DNA from: Formosa sp.
GTDB lineage: Bacteria > Bacteroidota > Bacteroidia > Flavobacteriales > Flavobacteriaceae
NCBI GenBank assembly: GCA_018673215.1
Contig: JABHDE010000033.1
Span: forward strand, 1 to 64,000
Direction of reading: 5' to 3'
Length of the DNA: 64,000 bases
The translations under genes and the position numbers were made by a program. The notes under the pieces are model-generated. The model searched no databases, was not told the origin of the DNA, and was given only the letters and a program-made list of their open reading frames with translations. This document shows, one piece after another, positions 54,877 to 63,430 of this stretch; position 1 is the first letter of the stretch; each line of letters opens with the position of its first letter.

Positions 54877-56514
54877 ATGGCTATCATAGTTAATATGCCC
54901 CGACTAAGCGACACCATGGAAGAAGGAACCGTGGCAAGCTGGTTGAAAAAAGTAGGAGACAAAGTTGAAGAAGGTGATATACTCGCTGAAATCGAAACCG
55001 ATAAAGCAACCATGGAATTTGAATCCTTTAATGAAGGGACTTTACTTCATATTGGTGTTCAAGAAGGTGAAACGACCATGGTCGATGAACTTCTGGCCAT
55101 TATTGGAGACGAAGGCGAAGATATTTCAGCACTATTAACAAATCCATCTGCAGCCGTAGAAACGACTACAGCTGACGAAACTACTGAAGACGTTGTGGAA
55201 GCGGAAGCGGAACCAGTCGCTGAAACAAATTCGACTGAGATTCCAGAAGGAGTTATTGTCATAACCATGCCACGCTTAAGCGATACCATGGAAGAAGGAA
55301 CCGTTGCTAGCTGGTTGAAAAATATAGGAGATACTGTTGAAGAAGGTGATATTTTAGCGGAAATCGAAACCGATAAGGCAACAATGGAATTTGAATCCTT
55401 TAACGAGGGGACTTTATTATACATTGGCTTAAAAGAAGGAGAATCTGCAAATGTAGATGATCTTCTAGCGATTATTGGCCCTGCAGGAACGGATGTTTCT
55501 GGAGTTGCTGCTAACTTTTCTGCCGGCACAACAACCGCTGCAGAACCAGCACCAAAAGAAACACCAAAAGCTGCCCCAACGGTTGCGAAAGAAGCGCCAA
55601 AAGCAGAAACCGTAACTGTAGCTACACCAGTAGCCGCAGCACCAGTGTCTAATACAACAGGACGTTTACACATTTCGCCACTAGCCCGAAAAATGGCAGA
55701 AGATAAAGGAATCGCCTTGAACCAATTGGTTGGAAGTGGCGAAAACGGACGGATCATCAAACGCGATGTAGAAAACTTTACCCCTGCTGTAGCAAATTCT
55801 GTTAGTGCAGCAAAATTTGTACCCACAGGTCAAGAAGATTTTGAAGAAATTAAAAATTCGCAAATGCGTAAAACCATTGCGAAACGCTTGGGCGAATCTA
55901 AATTCTCTGCACCTCATTATTATTTGAATGTAGAGTTTGACATGGACAATGCCATGGCATTTAGAACGCAATACAATACCGTACCCGACACTAAAATATC
56001 TTTCAACGATATCATTGTAAAAGCCTGTGCATTGGCCTTACGCCAGCATCCACAAGTAAATTCTCAATGGTTTGCAGATCGTATGAAGCTAAACAACCAC
56101 GTCCATGTGGGCGTAGCTGTAGCTGTAGAAGATGGTTTGGTCGTTCCTGTAGTGCGTTTTGCAAATGAGCAAAGCTTGCCGCAAATTGGCGCTGCCGTTA
56201 GAGATTTTGCGGGTCGAGCCCGAAACAAAAAACTAACCCCTCAAGAAATGGACGGAAGTACTTTTACGGTATCCAACTTAGGGATGTTTGGAATAGAAAG
56301 TTTTACCTCAATTATCAATCAACCCAACTCAGCGATTCTATCGGTAGGGGCCATTGTTCAAAAACCAGTGGTTAAAAACGGACAAGTTGTGGTTGGAAAC
56401 ACCATCAAACTTACCCTTGCTTGCGATCACCGAACGGTGGATGGTGCAACAGGAGCACAATTCTTACAAACCCTTAAAGGCTATGTAGAGAACCCTGTGA
56501 CGATGTTGGTTTAA
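54877..56514 (+). CDS. pdhC: Pyruvate dehydrogenase E2, dihydrolipoamide acetyltransferase with two lipoyl domains
   Basis: Forms the core of the complex and moves the acetyl group to CoA. It has 545 aa. Two lipoyl domains (about 2-78 and 128-204) carry the lipoylated lysines Lys43 and Lys167, each in ETDKATMEFES; they are nearly identical, also in DNA. An Ala/Pro/Thr linker follows, then the peripheral-subunit-binding domain (LHISPLARKMAEDKG...IIKRDVENF, about 262-300) and the catalytic domain with His518 and Asp522 in DHRTVDG. Coupled to pdhA. Confidence 0.96.
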   Translation: MAIIVNMPRLSDTMEEGTVASWLKKVGDKVEEGDILAEIETDKATMEFESFNEGTLLHIGVQEGETTMVDELLAIIGDEGEDISALLTNPSAAVETTTADETTEDVVEAEAEPVAETNSTEIPEGVIVITMPRLSDTMEEGTVASWLKNIGDTVEEGDILAEIETDKATMEFESFNEGTLLYIGLKEGESANVDDLLAIIGPAGTDVSGVAANFSAGTTTAAEPAPKETPKAAPTVAKEAPKAETVTVATPVAAAPVSNTTGRLHISPLARKMAEDKGIALNQLVGSGENGRIIKRDVENFTPAVANSVSAAKFVPTGQEDFEEIKNSQMRKTIAKRLGESKFSAPHYYLNVEFDMDNAMAFRTQYNTVPDTKISFNDIIVKACALALRQHPQVNSQWFADRMKLNNHVHVGVAVAVEDGLVVPVVRFANEQSLPQIGAAVRDFAGRARNKKLTPQEMDGSTFTVSNLGMFGIESFTSIINQPNSAILSVGAIVQKPVVKNGQVVVGNTIKLTLACDHRTVDGATGAQFLQTLKGYVENPVTMLV

Positions 56515-56534
56515 TAAAGGTTAAAATACTGTAT

Positions 56535-56566
56535 AAAAAAACCACTCAAATGAGTGGTTTTTTTTT
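56535..56566 (+). terminator. pdhA-pdhC terminator
   Basis: A perfect 14-bp stem AAAAAAACCACTCA / TGAGTGGTTTTTTT, 20 bases after the pdhC stop. Shares the CCACTCA core with the hairpins at 43073 and 58492. Confidence 0.88.
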
Positions 56567-56640
56567 ATACAAATATCTATATCCCAATTATTTAAAAAAA
56601 AGTGTATATTTATTTAATTATTAACCAATTTAATCAAGCT

Positions 56641-58479
56641 ATGATACCATTTAAAAAATTAGCGGAATTTAGAAATTTATTAATAATCTTAACCTTCTTT
56701 TGTTTTATAAGCTGTAGTAACGAAGCACCTGGTGACTCGGTAACTCCAAACACAACATCACCCCCCACTACATTGTTAGAAAACTTTGGAAATCTCACAG
56801 ACAGCGATTTTATGGGACGTGTAGTCGATTTACAAAACAACCCTGTGACTGGAGCTATGGTTCAAATTGGTAACAGTACAACTGATACCGACGTGAACGG
56901 TATTTTTATTATAAGAAATGCAGAAATCTATGAAAAGTTTGCTTACGTTAAAGTAGAAAAAGCAGGCTTCCTGCACGGCTCAAGGTCTGTAGTACCGACC
57001 GCAGGCATTAATAAAATTCAAATCATGTTATTACCACAAACAGTGACTCAAACTGTGAGCTCTGGAACTGCTGTAACGGTTAGTTTAAGCAATGGTGCTG
57101 CTGTGGATCTTTCTGGATCCTACAGTAATTCTGATGGTAGCGACTACACTGGGGATGTACAGGTGACTCTACACTTGCTAAACCCTACTGATGACGATAT
57201 GCAACAACAAATGCCAGGAATGCTATTGGCAGAAAATTTGCAAAATGAAGCGAGAATGCTGGAAACACTTGGAATGGTAGCTGTAGAACTGCGCAGCGAT
57301 ACTGGAGAAAAATTAAACCTTTCTGAGGGAACCACTGCAACCATATCTGTCCCATTAGACCCTGAAACCTTAGCAGGGGCGCCTAATGAAATTCCGCTAT
57401 GGTATTTTGATGAAGAAAACGGCTATTGGGTTGAAGAAGGCAGTGCCACGCTTCAAGGTACAAAATACGTTGGAACGGTCAGTCATTTCTCTTTTTGGAA
57501 TTGTGACATTCCTACAGAATATGTCAATATATGCATGAACATAACTGATACTAACAATACTCCATTAAGTAATATACAGGTTCGTATTGAAAGTGAGTTC
57601 AACGGAACGGGTTACGGATATACGAATGATTCTGGAGAAGTTTGTGGTATTATCCCAGCTAACCAAACTTTGAATTTACAATACTTTTTATATAACATTT
57701 GTAATAATCCAGAAATTCCTAATTCATCCGAAACAGTTGGTCCATTCAATCAAAACACGACGCTTAACGTCGTGCTTGACGCACCAATAGTTGAAGACTA
57801 TTTAGAAACCATTACAGGAATTTTTAACAACTGTGATGGAGATGCGGTTGTTAATGGGTATGTTCAAGGTAGAATTGAAGATGGTCAATGGTTTTATAGT
57901 TTAGTCACAGACGGTGTGTTCGAAATCAATGTCCTTAGTTGTAATGAAAATGCTTCCATTAGTATTACGGGTTATGATTATGATACACTTCAAACAACCT
58001 CTGAAATTAATTACACATTGACAAGTCCTGAAACGGACTTAGGAACCTTATCAGCCTGTGATAGTGTAGAAGAATTTATTCAATTTAGTATAGATGATGG
58101 GGAAGTTGAACAAATCGTCTTTAACGTAAGCTGTACTACATATCAAAGTGATTTCTCTGGTTTATATACACTAGATATTGGAGGCAGCAATCAAAATACA
58201 TGCATCTATCTTTCCGGAGCATTAAATGATAATTACGTAAATTTTGAAGGCGCTTATGAATATGGAAATGTATGGAATTCAAATACGCCCTCAGCGGGAA
58301 TGGCGTTTGTAGAATGCCAAGATATTAGTGAAGAAAACAACCAAATTATATTTAATCTAACTTCATACGGTAACACTACTGGAGAATATATTGACATTAA
58401 TTTTGGAGGTGCTTACGAAGATTATCAAGGAGTTCCACATACAATTACTGGAATAATTCATGTAAAGCGAGATAATTAA
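56641..58479 (+). CDS. Large lipoprotein with carboxypeptidase-regulatory-like domain
   Basis: A 612-aa surface or periplasmic lipoprotein. The start is ATG 56641, because the signal and lipobox FISC (about Cys26) follow it; an upstream ATG at 56602 adds non-signal residues. Residues about 50-130 form a CarboxypepD_reg-like Greek-key domain (MGRVVDLQNNPVTGAMVQIGNSTTDTDVNGIFIIRNA). A further such unit is suggested by NICMNITDTNNTPLSNIQVRIESE near 300 (with SGEVCGIIPA). The rest is strand-rich with several cysteines and no enzyme motif. Not recognised as a named family. TATATTTA (56605-56612) may be its -7 element. Confidence 0.78.
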   Translation: MIPFKKLAEFRNLLIILTFFCFISCSNEAPGDSVTPNTTSPPTTLLENFGNLTDSDFMGRVVDLQNNPVTGAMVQIGNSTTDTDVNGIFIIRNAEIYEKFAYVKVEKAGFLHGSRSVVPTAGINKIQIMLLPQTVTQTVSSGTAVTVSLSNGAAVDLSGSYSNSDGSDYTGDVQVTLHLLNPTDDDMQQQMPGMLLAENLQNEARMLETLGMVAVELRSDTGEKLNLSEGTTATISVPLDPETLAGAPNEIPLWYFDEENGYWVEEGSATLQGTKYVGTVSHFSFWNCDIPTEYVNICMNITDTNNTPLSNIQVRIESEFNGTGYGYTNDSGEVCGIIPANQTLNLQYFLYNICNNPEIPNSSETVGPFNQNTTLNVVLDAPIVEDYLETITGIFNNCDGDAVVNGYVQGRIEDGQWFYSLVTDGVFEINVLSCNENASISITGYDYDTLQTTSEINYTLTSPETDLGTLSACDSVEEFIQFSIDDGEVEQIVFNVSCTTYQSDFSGLYTLDIGGSNQNTCIYLSGALNDNYVNFEGAYEYGNVWNSNTPSAGMAFVECQDISEENNQIIFNLTSYGNTTGEYIDINFGGAYEDYQGVPHTITGIIHVKRDN

Positions 58480-58491
58480 TTTCATTTTTAA

Positions 58492-58535
58492 AGAAACAAA
58501 AAAATCCACTCAATTGAGTGGATTTTTTTGTTTCT
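58492..58535. terminator. Perfect 22-bp palindromic terminator between the lipoprotein gene and tRNA-Val
   Basis: The two 22-base arms are exact complements with no unpaired loop (centre CAATTG), with A7 and T7 runs inside the arms. It serves the plus-strand lipoprotein gene (stop at 58479) and the minus-strand tRNA-Val, whose 3' end lies 1 base away. Confidence 0.85.
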
Positions 58536-58536
58536 G

Positions 58537-58611
58537 TGGGCGCGAAGGGATTCGAACCCCTGACCCCCTGGGTGTAAACCAGGTGCTCTGAACCAACTGA
58601 GCTACGCGCCC
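58537..58611 (-). tRNA. tRNA-Val (anticodon TAC)
   Basis: A 75-nt cloverleaf including discriminator A. The acceptor GGGCGCG pairs with CGCGCCC; the anticodon stem CCTGG/CCAGG encloses TTTACAC; T-arm AGGGG TTCGAAT CCCTT. No CCA encoded. A near-ideal promoter lies 14 bases upstream. Confidence 0.96.
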
Positions 58612-58625
58612 TATTTCTAGGACTG

Positions 58626-58656
58626 CAAATATAGTCTAGTTTTTCAATTCACAAAA
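58626..58656 (-). promoter_or_regulatory. Promoter of tRNA-Val(TAC)
   Basis: On the minus strand TTTTG (58652-58656) is followed after 18 bases by TATATTTG (58626-58633). This is among the best matches to the Bacteroidota -33/-7 promoter in the window. Transcription should start about 7-10 bases before the mature tRNA. Confidence 0.7.
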
Positions 58657-58672
58657 GGTTTTTTATAAAAAG

Positions 58673-59890
58673 TTAAATTATTTCCGCCACCACAAAAGTA
58701 CTCCCGCCAACATAGATCAAATCATCGTGGGACGCGCTTTGTTTGGCAGCTTTTAAAGCGTCTTTTACAGACGGATAGATACTTCCTTCAAAACCATATT
58801 GAGTGAAGATCTGTGCAAGTTGAGACGCCACTAACCCTCTAGGAACATTGGGTTTACAAAAGTAATACTGTGCCTGCTTTGGAAACAGCTCTAAAAGTGA
58901 TTGAACATCTTTATCATTCACCATGCCCAACACCACATGCATGCGTTGAAATTTTTGAGATTTTATCTGTTTAAACACCAAACGCAGCCCTTCCCTATTG
59001 TGTGCTGTATCGCAAATGATTTTTGGCGCTGTGCCCAACACCTCCCAACGCCCCTGAAGCCCCGTGTTTTCGGTGACTTTTAAAAGACCCTGTTGTACTG
59101 CTTTTATGGGGATTGTAAACGCCCCACTGTTTAAAATTTCAATAGTTTGAAGTACCGTCCGTACATTATGGATTTGATAAATACCTTTTAAACTTGTGGG
59201 TAGTATAGATTCTATACGTTGATCGGCAAAATAAATTGGTGCTTGTTCTTTGGTGGCCTTGGTTCTAAAAACAACTTCTGTTTCTGACTGTGTTTCGCCT
59301 ATCACGATGGGGGTCTTTGGTTTAATAATTCCTGCCTTCTCCCCTGCGATGGCTTCTAAGGTTGTGCCTAAAAATTGAGTATGGTCCAATCCAATATTGG
59401 TAATCACCGACACTTCCGGATTTAGGATGTTAGTAGAATCTAAGCGACCTCCAAGACCCACCTCAACCATAGCTATATCAACTTGTTCTTGTGCAAAATA
59501 GGCAAATGCCATCCCCACCGACATTTCAAAAAATGACAAGGCATTGCTTTCAAAAAAGGATTTGTTATGCGCCACAAAATCCACCACAAAATCTTCGCTG
59601 ATCATTTCTCCATTAATACGAATACGTTCGCGGTAGTCTTTTAAATGGGGCGATGTATATAGCCCAACCTTATACCCTGCTTCTTGCATTACAGAGGCTA
59701 GCATATGCGCAGTGGAGCCTTTTCCGTTGGTACCTCCAACATGAATGGATTTGAATTGATGTTCTGGATGGCTGAGCTGTTTGGCGAGTTTCAGGGTTTG
59801 ACTTAAATCGGCTTTATAGGCCGATTTCCCCACATTCTGATAGAGGGGCAATTGAGAAAAGAGCCATTGAGTGGTTTCTGAATAATTCAT
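58673..59890 (-). CDS. folC: Folylpolyglutamate synthase / dihydrofolate synthase
   Basis: Makes dihydrofolate from dihydropteroate plus glutamate and extends the polyglutamate tail. It has 405 aa. The ATP loop HVGGTNGKGSTAHMLASVM (GTNGKGS at 53-59), YTSPHLKDYRERI, VEVGLGGRLDSTN, ITNIGLDHTQFLG and the CDTAHNREGL motif of the C-terminal domain are all visible. It is the last gene of exbB-exbD-tonB-folC, starting directly after the tonB stop, so it is surely cotranscribed with these transport genes. Confidence 0.95.
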   Translation of the reverse strand: MNYSETTQWLFSQLPLYQNVGKSAYKADLSQTLKLAKQLSHPEHQFKSIHVGGTNGKGSTAHMLASVMQEAGYKVGLYTSPHLKDYRERIRINGEMISEDFVVDFVAHNKSFFESNALSFFEMSVGMAFAYFAQEQVDIAMVEVGLGGRLDSTNILNPEVSVITNIGLDHTQFLGTTLEAIAGEKAGIIKPKTPIVIGETQSETEVVFRTKATKEQAPIYFADQRIESILPTSLKGIYQIHNVRTVLQTIEILNSGAFTIPIKAVQQGLLKVTENTGLQGRWEVLGTAPKIICDTAHNREGLRLVFKQIKSQKFQRMHVVLGMVNDKDVQSLLELFPKQAQYYFCKPNVPRGLVASQLAQIFTQYGFEGSIYPSVKDALKAAKQSASHDDLIYVGGSTFVVAEII

Positions 59891-60808
59891 TTATTGGCGT
59901 ACGCTAAAATCAACAATCACAAAACCAATTTGTTTGGCAGGTGCTTTGGAATCTGCAGGCCATTTGTGTGTAAGGGCTGTTTTTTTTGCAGCCTCATACA
60001 AACAGATATCGCCCGTCGTGCCACGTTTGCCTGGGATGGCTTTGACCACATTCCCATTTTGATTCACATGAATTTCAACCACTACTGTGCCTTCTTCGTC
60101 ACAGTCAGGAATCACTTTCGATTTGGACGGACGACCACGACCGTTCAGGCCATAGCCTACGCCCCCATTTCCACTGCCTGGGGATCCAAAATAACTGGGT
60201 GCATAGGGATTACCATTCAGTTGACCTTTATCGCCTGGGGTATCATCATCACCTTCTGAGCCTATATCCGTACCATCATCTGATCCAATACCCCCCATGA
60301 GCGCATCTAATTCTTGTTTCTTTTTAGCTTTTAAATCGGCTTCTTTTTTGAGACGCTCTTCCTCTGCTTTCGCTTCAGCATCTGCTTTTGCCTTTGTATC
60401 CGCTTGCGCTTTTGCGGTGGCCTCTGCTTCTGCCTTCTCTTTGGCATCTGAATCCGCTTTCAACTTAGCGGTTTCGGCTTCTGCTTTTTTGATGGCAATG
60501 GATTCTATATCTTCTGCGGTAAGCACCTCTTCAGCTGCGGCTGGTTCGCTGGACTCAACAGGTACTGCTGCTTTTACGGGTTCTACGACGGGTTCAGAAA
60601 CGGGGGTGGATTGCGACGCCAACGGTTTTTTGGGTTGTATAATTCCGCTACCTTTATCTGTAGTTCCAAAGTTAACGGCAACACCATATTCTAAAGGCGG
60701 ATCCATATATCCGGGGCCCACTATAAATAGGAGCAGGATCAACAACAGCATGATGAGGGTAGTCAGTCGTGCAGAATGTTTTTGATGTTTGGTTTTAAAA
60801 TAGCCCAT
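59891..60808 (-). CDS. TonB-family energy transducer
   Basis: A 305-aa protein anchored by one N-terminal helix (about 15-33, LTTLIMLLLILLLFIVG). A Pro/Glu region and a long Lys/Ala/Glu-rich segment (about 95-170, likely helical) span the periplasm. A Gly-rich stretch leads to the C-terminal TonB-like domain (about 235-305: GTVVVEIHVNQNGNVVKAIPG...VIVDFSVRQ). It would carry the ExbB/ExbD-derived force to outer-membrane receptors. The helix-linker-domain layout is also seen in TolA-like proteins. It starts 1 base after exbD. Confidence 0.87.
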   Translation of the reverse strand: MGYFKTKHQKHSARLTTLIMLLLILLLFIVGPGYMDPPLEYGVAVNFGTTDKGSGIIQPKKPLASQSTPVSEPVVEPVKAAVPVESSEPAAAEEVLTAEDIESIAIKKAEAETAKLKADSDAKEKAEAEATAKAQADTKAKADAEAKAEEERLKKEADLKAKKKQELDALMGGIGSDDGTDIGSEGDDDTPGDKGQLNGNPYAPSYFGSPGSGNGGVGYGLNGRGRPSKSKVIPDCDEEGTVVVEIHVNQNGNVVKAIPGKRGTTGDICLYEAAKKTALTHKWPADSKAPAKQIGFVIVDFSVRQ

Positions 60809-60809
60809 C

Positions 60810-61202
60810 TTAATTCGGATTTACGGCAAGTATGATTTTGAATTTGTTCCGATTGGCAATGTCCATCACTTTGACCACATAGTCCACAGGAACGGATTTT
60901 TCTGCCCGCAATACAATAGTTGGTGCGGTTTCTTTTTGGAGTAATTGAAGGAGTTCTGATTCTAAGTTTTGAGCCTCCACTTTTGATTGATCTATAAAAA
61001 ATGACAAGTCTTTTTTTATGCTGACAGCAACCGATTTTTTATTTTCTGTTTTTCCACTAGCTTTTGGGAGTAAAATATCAATCGCATTAGTAGTGACTAA
61101 AGTCGATGCAATCATAAAAAAAATCAACAACAGAAATACAATATCCGTCATGGACGACATATTAAACTCTGGACTGATTTTATTTCGACCTCTAATATTC
61201 AT
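60810..61202 (-). CDS. exbD: ExbD/TolR-family biopolymer transport protein
   Basis: A 130-aa protein with one membrane helix (about 17-37) holding the conserved proton-path Asp20 (SSMTDIVFLLLIFFM) and a periplasmic domain of typical length ending in FKIILAVNPN. With ExbB it forms the proton-driven motor that powers TonB. Gaps of 1 base to the genes on both sides. Confidence 0.93.
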   Translation of the reverse strand: MNIRGRNKISPEFNMSSMTDIVFLLLIFFMIASTLVTTNAIDILLPKASGKTENKKSVAVSIKKDLSFFIDQSKVEAQNLESELLQLLQKETAPTIVLRAEKSVPVDYVVKVMDIANRNKFKIILAVNPN

Positions 61203-61203
61203 C

Positions 61204-61896
61204 CTAAATAGGTTCGTTGAGTAAGTCTAAAAACTCTACCGAATTGGCTTCCATTTGATAGACCACTTTGTTGGTGCGTCCGACTAAATGATTAAAAGCG
61301 ATGTAGGCCACAATTCCGACAACTAAACCAGCAACTGTGGTAGTCATGGCGGTATAAAGCCCATCTGCCAAAAGTTTTATATCTATTTGACCCCCAGAAT
61401 TGGCAATTTCAAAAATGGATAAAATCATCCCAATCACGGTTCCTAAAAACCCAATCATGGGTGCTGCTCCAGAAATGGTTGCAAGGATACTAACGTTTTT
61501 TTCTAGGCTGTAGACTTCTAATTTCCCTGCGTTTTCAATGGCTGAATTGATATCAGCGAGTGGACGTCCAATACGAGAAATCCCTTTATCAATTAATCTT
61601 GAAACTGGAGAATTAACTTGCGCACAGACTGCTTTGGCAGCCTCCATGTTTCCGTTAATCACATGGTCTTTTATTTGATTCATAAAATTGGGGTCAACTT
61701 TAGAAGCTGCTTTGATGGTGAATAAGCGCTCAAAATAGATGTACAGAGCCACTACCAAGAGTACGGATAAAAGGGCTATGATTAGCTGTCCGGCCAGGCC
61801 TCCACTTTTAATTAATTCAATTATGGATAATGTTTTTTCAACCGATTCTGAATCCAATTGGATGGGCATTTCGTCTTGAATACTGCTAGTGATCAT
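61204..61896 (-). CDS. exbB: MotA/TolQ/ExbB proton-channel protein
   Basis: A 230-aa inner-membrane protein with three helices (about 35-55, 125-150, 170-195) and the family core LATISGAAPMIGFLGTVIGMILSIFEIA followed by LYTAMTTTVAGLVVGIVAYIAFN. First gene of exbB-exbD-tonB-folC, 54 bases after nhaD. No -7 element is visible in that gap, so it may share the nhaD transcript. Confidence 0.93.
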   Translation of the reverse strand: MITSSIQDEMPIQLDSESVEKTLSIIELIKSGGLAGQLIIALLSVLLVVALYIYFERLFTIKAASKVDPNFMNQIKDHVINGNMEAAKAVCAQVNSPVSRLIDKGISRIGRPLADINSAIENAGKLEVYSLEKNVSILATISGAAPMIGFLGTVIGMILSIFEIANSGGQIDIKLLADGLYTAMTTTVAGLVVGIVAYIAFNHLVGRTNKVVYQMEANSVEFLDLLNEPI

Positions 61897-61950
61897 ATCT
61901 GTTAAGTATTGCTTTTGAATTTAAAACGTTAAAAAGTGAAATAAAGTATT

Positions 61951-63342
61951 TTAAAAAAGGGTTCTTGTATAGAGGAATGTAGCTGCTCCTGCTAAAAAGC
62001 CTATGAAGGCCAGCCAAGAGATTTTTTTTAAGTACCAAAAAAAGTTAATTTTCTCCATTCCCATCGCCACAACCCCAGCTGCCGATCCAATGATTAGCAT
62101 ACTTCCTCCCGTTCCTGCAGAATAGGCAATGAAATGCCAAAGTTGGTCATCCATAGGTTGAGAAAACATACCCAAAGAAGCTGCTACTAACGGAACATTA
62201 TCAATCACCGCAGAGCCAACACCTAACAGCAATACAACTAAATCGGAAATTCCAGCGCTATCAATTTCTGTACCTAAAGCAGGAGTAGACTCTTTAAGCC
62301 AATCTGCAAAACCAAATAAAACTCCTAAAGATTCCAATGCCGCGACTGCCATCAAAATTCCTAAGAAAAATAAGATGCTTGGCAATTCTATTTTTGACAA
62401 AGATTGGTGGACAGGGCTTATATGTGAGTGATGATCGGATGAGTCTTTATCTAACCCAGTCATACTAAACTTTGAAGAGCTGTATATTTCTGCAAATATA
62501 GCGACAATCCCTAACGATAACATCATTCCAACATAAGGTGGTAAGTGGGTCACCATTTTAAAGATAGGCACAAAAACAATTGCAGCTAGACCTAAATAGA
62601 GCATGGTTCCGCTAAAACGTCCTGAAGGTTCTGAAGCGTTGGTCTCCAATTCTAAAGAGCCTTTAAAAACAGACAACTGGGAAGCGATGTATGTTGGTAC
62701 CAACATACATACAATAGATGGTAATAACAAATAACCAAACAAGTGGCCTGTGCTTACTTTGTTGGCAATCCATAACATGGTAGTAGTAACATCTCCAATT
62801 GGAGAAAAAGCTCCACCTGCATTGGCTGCAACGACAATAAGTCCTGCGAACCAAAGGCGTATTTTTCGGTCTTGAATTATTTTTTGAAGCAATGAAATTA
62901 AGACAATCGTTGCTGTTAAGTTATCGATAATCGCAGATAAAACAAACGCTAAGAGCGCAAAAATCCAGAGTAAATTTGTTTTCTTTTTGGTTCTTATAAA
63001 ATTCTTTATGGTCGAGAACCCATTGAAATAGGCAATAATTTCAACGATGGTCATCGCACCAATTAAAAAGACGAGGATTTCTGCAGTTTTCCCTAAATGA
63101 TGCAATAATGTTTCTTCGAGAATGTGCATTTTTTCGGAATGACCAAAGGCTTCAAAATTACTAAGAAGTGCATGCTTTCCCGAATCAAACCAGGTATCGA
63201 AATCGTCGATACCAAAGGAAATTAACGCCCAACTAAAGGCCATCATGACCAAGGCTGGAATTAATTTGTCTATTTTTAAGCTATGTTCTAGGGTGATGGC
63301 TAAATAGCCCGATACAAATACAATAATTATAACTGCTTCCAT
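61951..63342 (-). CDS. nhaD: NhaD-type sodium/proton antiporter
   Basis: A 463-aa inner-membrane antiporter of the ion transporter superfamily with about 12 helices. Two related halves can be seen: FVLSAIIDNLTATIVLISLLQ with AANAGGAFSPIGDVTTTMLW in the first, and GVGSAVIDNVPLVAASLGM with AYSAGTGGSMLIIGSAAGVVAMG in the second. The Asp-Asn pairs are likely ion ligands. It would keep internal Na+ low, as suits a marine cell. A TATATTTG -7 element lies 54 bases upstream. It precedes exbB on the same strand. Confidence 0.93.
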   Translation of the reverse strand: MEAVIIIVFVSGYLAITLEHSLKIDKLIPALVMMAFSWALISFGIDDFDTWFDSGKHALLSNFEAFGHSEKMHILEETLLHHLGKTAEILVFLIGAMTIVEIIAYFNGFSTIKNFIRTKKKTNLLWIFALLAFVLSAIIDNLTATIVLISLLQKIIQDRKIRLWFAGLIVVAANAGGAFSPIGDVTTTMLWIANKVSTGHLFGYLLLPSIVCMLVPTYIASQLSVFKGSLELETNASEPSGRFSGTMLYLGLAAIVFVPIFKMVTHLPPYVGMMLSLGIVAIFAEIYSSSKFSMTGLDKDSSDHHSHISPVHQSLSKIELPSILFFLGILMAVAALESLGVLFGFADWLKESTPALGTEIDSAGISDLVVLLLGVGSAVIDNVPLVAASLGMFSQPMDDQLWHFIAYSAGTGGSMLIIGSAAGVVAMGMEKINFFWYLKKISWLAFIGFLAGAATFLYTRTLF

Positions 63343-63396
63343 ATATAAAAGTTACTCTGGTTTTTTACACAATTTTCATTTGTGAAAACTGCTGAG

Positions 63397-63404
63397 CAAA
63401 TATA
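63397..63404 (-). promoter_or_regulatory. -7 promoter element of nhaD
   Basis: Reads TATATTTG on the minus strand, a perfect TAnnTTTG, 54 bases before the nhaD ATG; the context TATATTTGCTC is the same as at the secDF promoter. Confidence 0.5.
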
Positions 63405-63430
63405 AAAAACTAAATAAGCTTTTTGTCAGT

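Noticed and set aside
55059-55826. 255-codon open frame on the minus strand opposite pdhC
   Set aside because: It mirrors the Ala/Pro/Glu-rich coding sequence of pdhC, whose domains are unmistakable; its product is Ser/Val-rich with no motif.
60297-60785. 162-codon open frame on the plus strand opposite the TonB gene
   Set aside because: It arises from the Lys/Ala/Glu-rich linker read backwards (Ser/Ala/Phe repeats); TonB on the other strand has full domain support.
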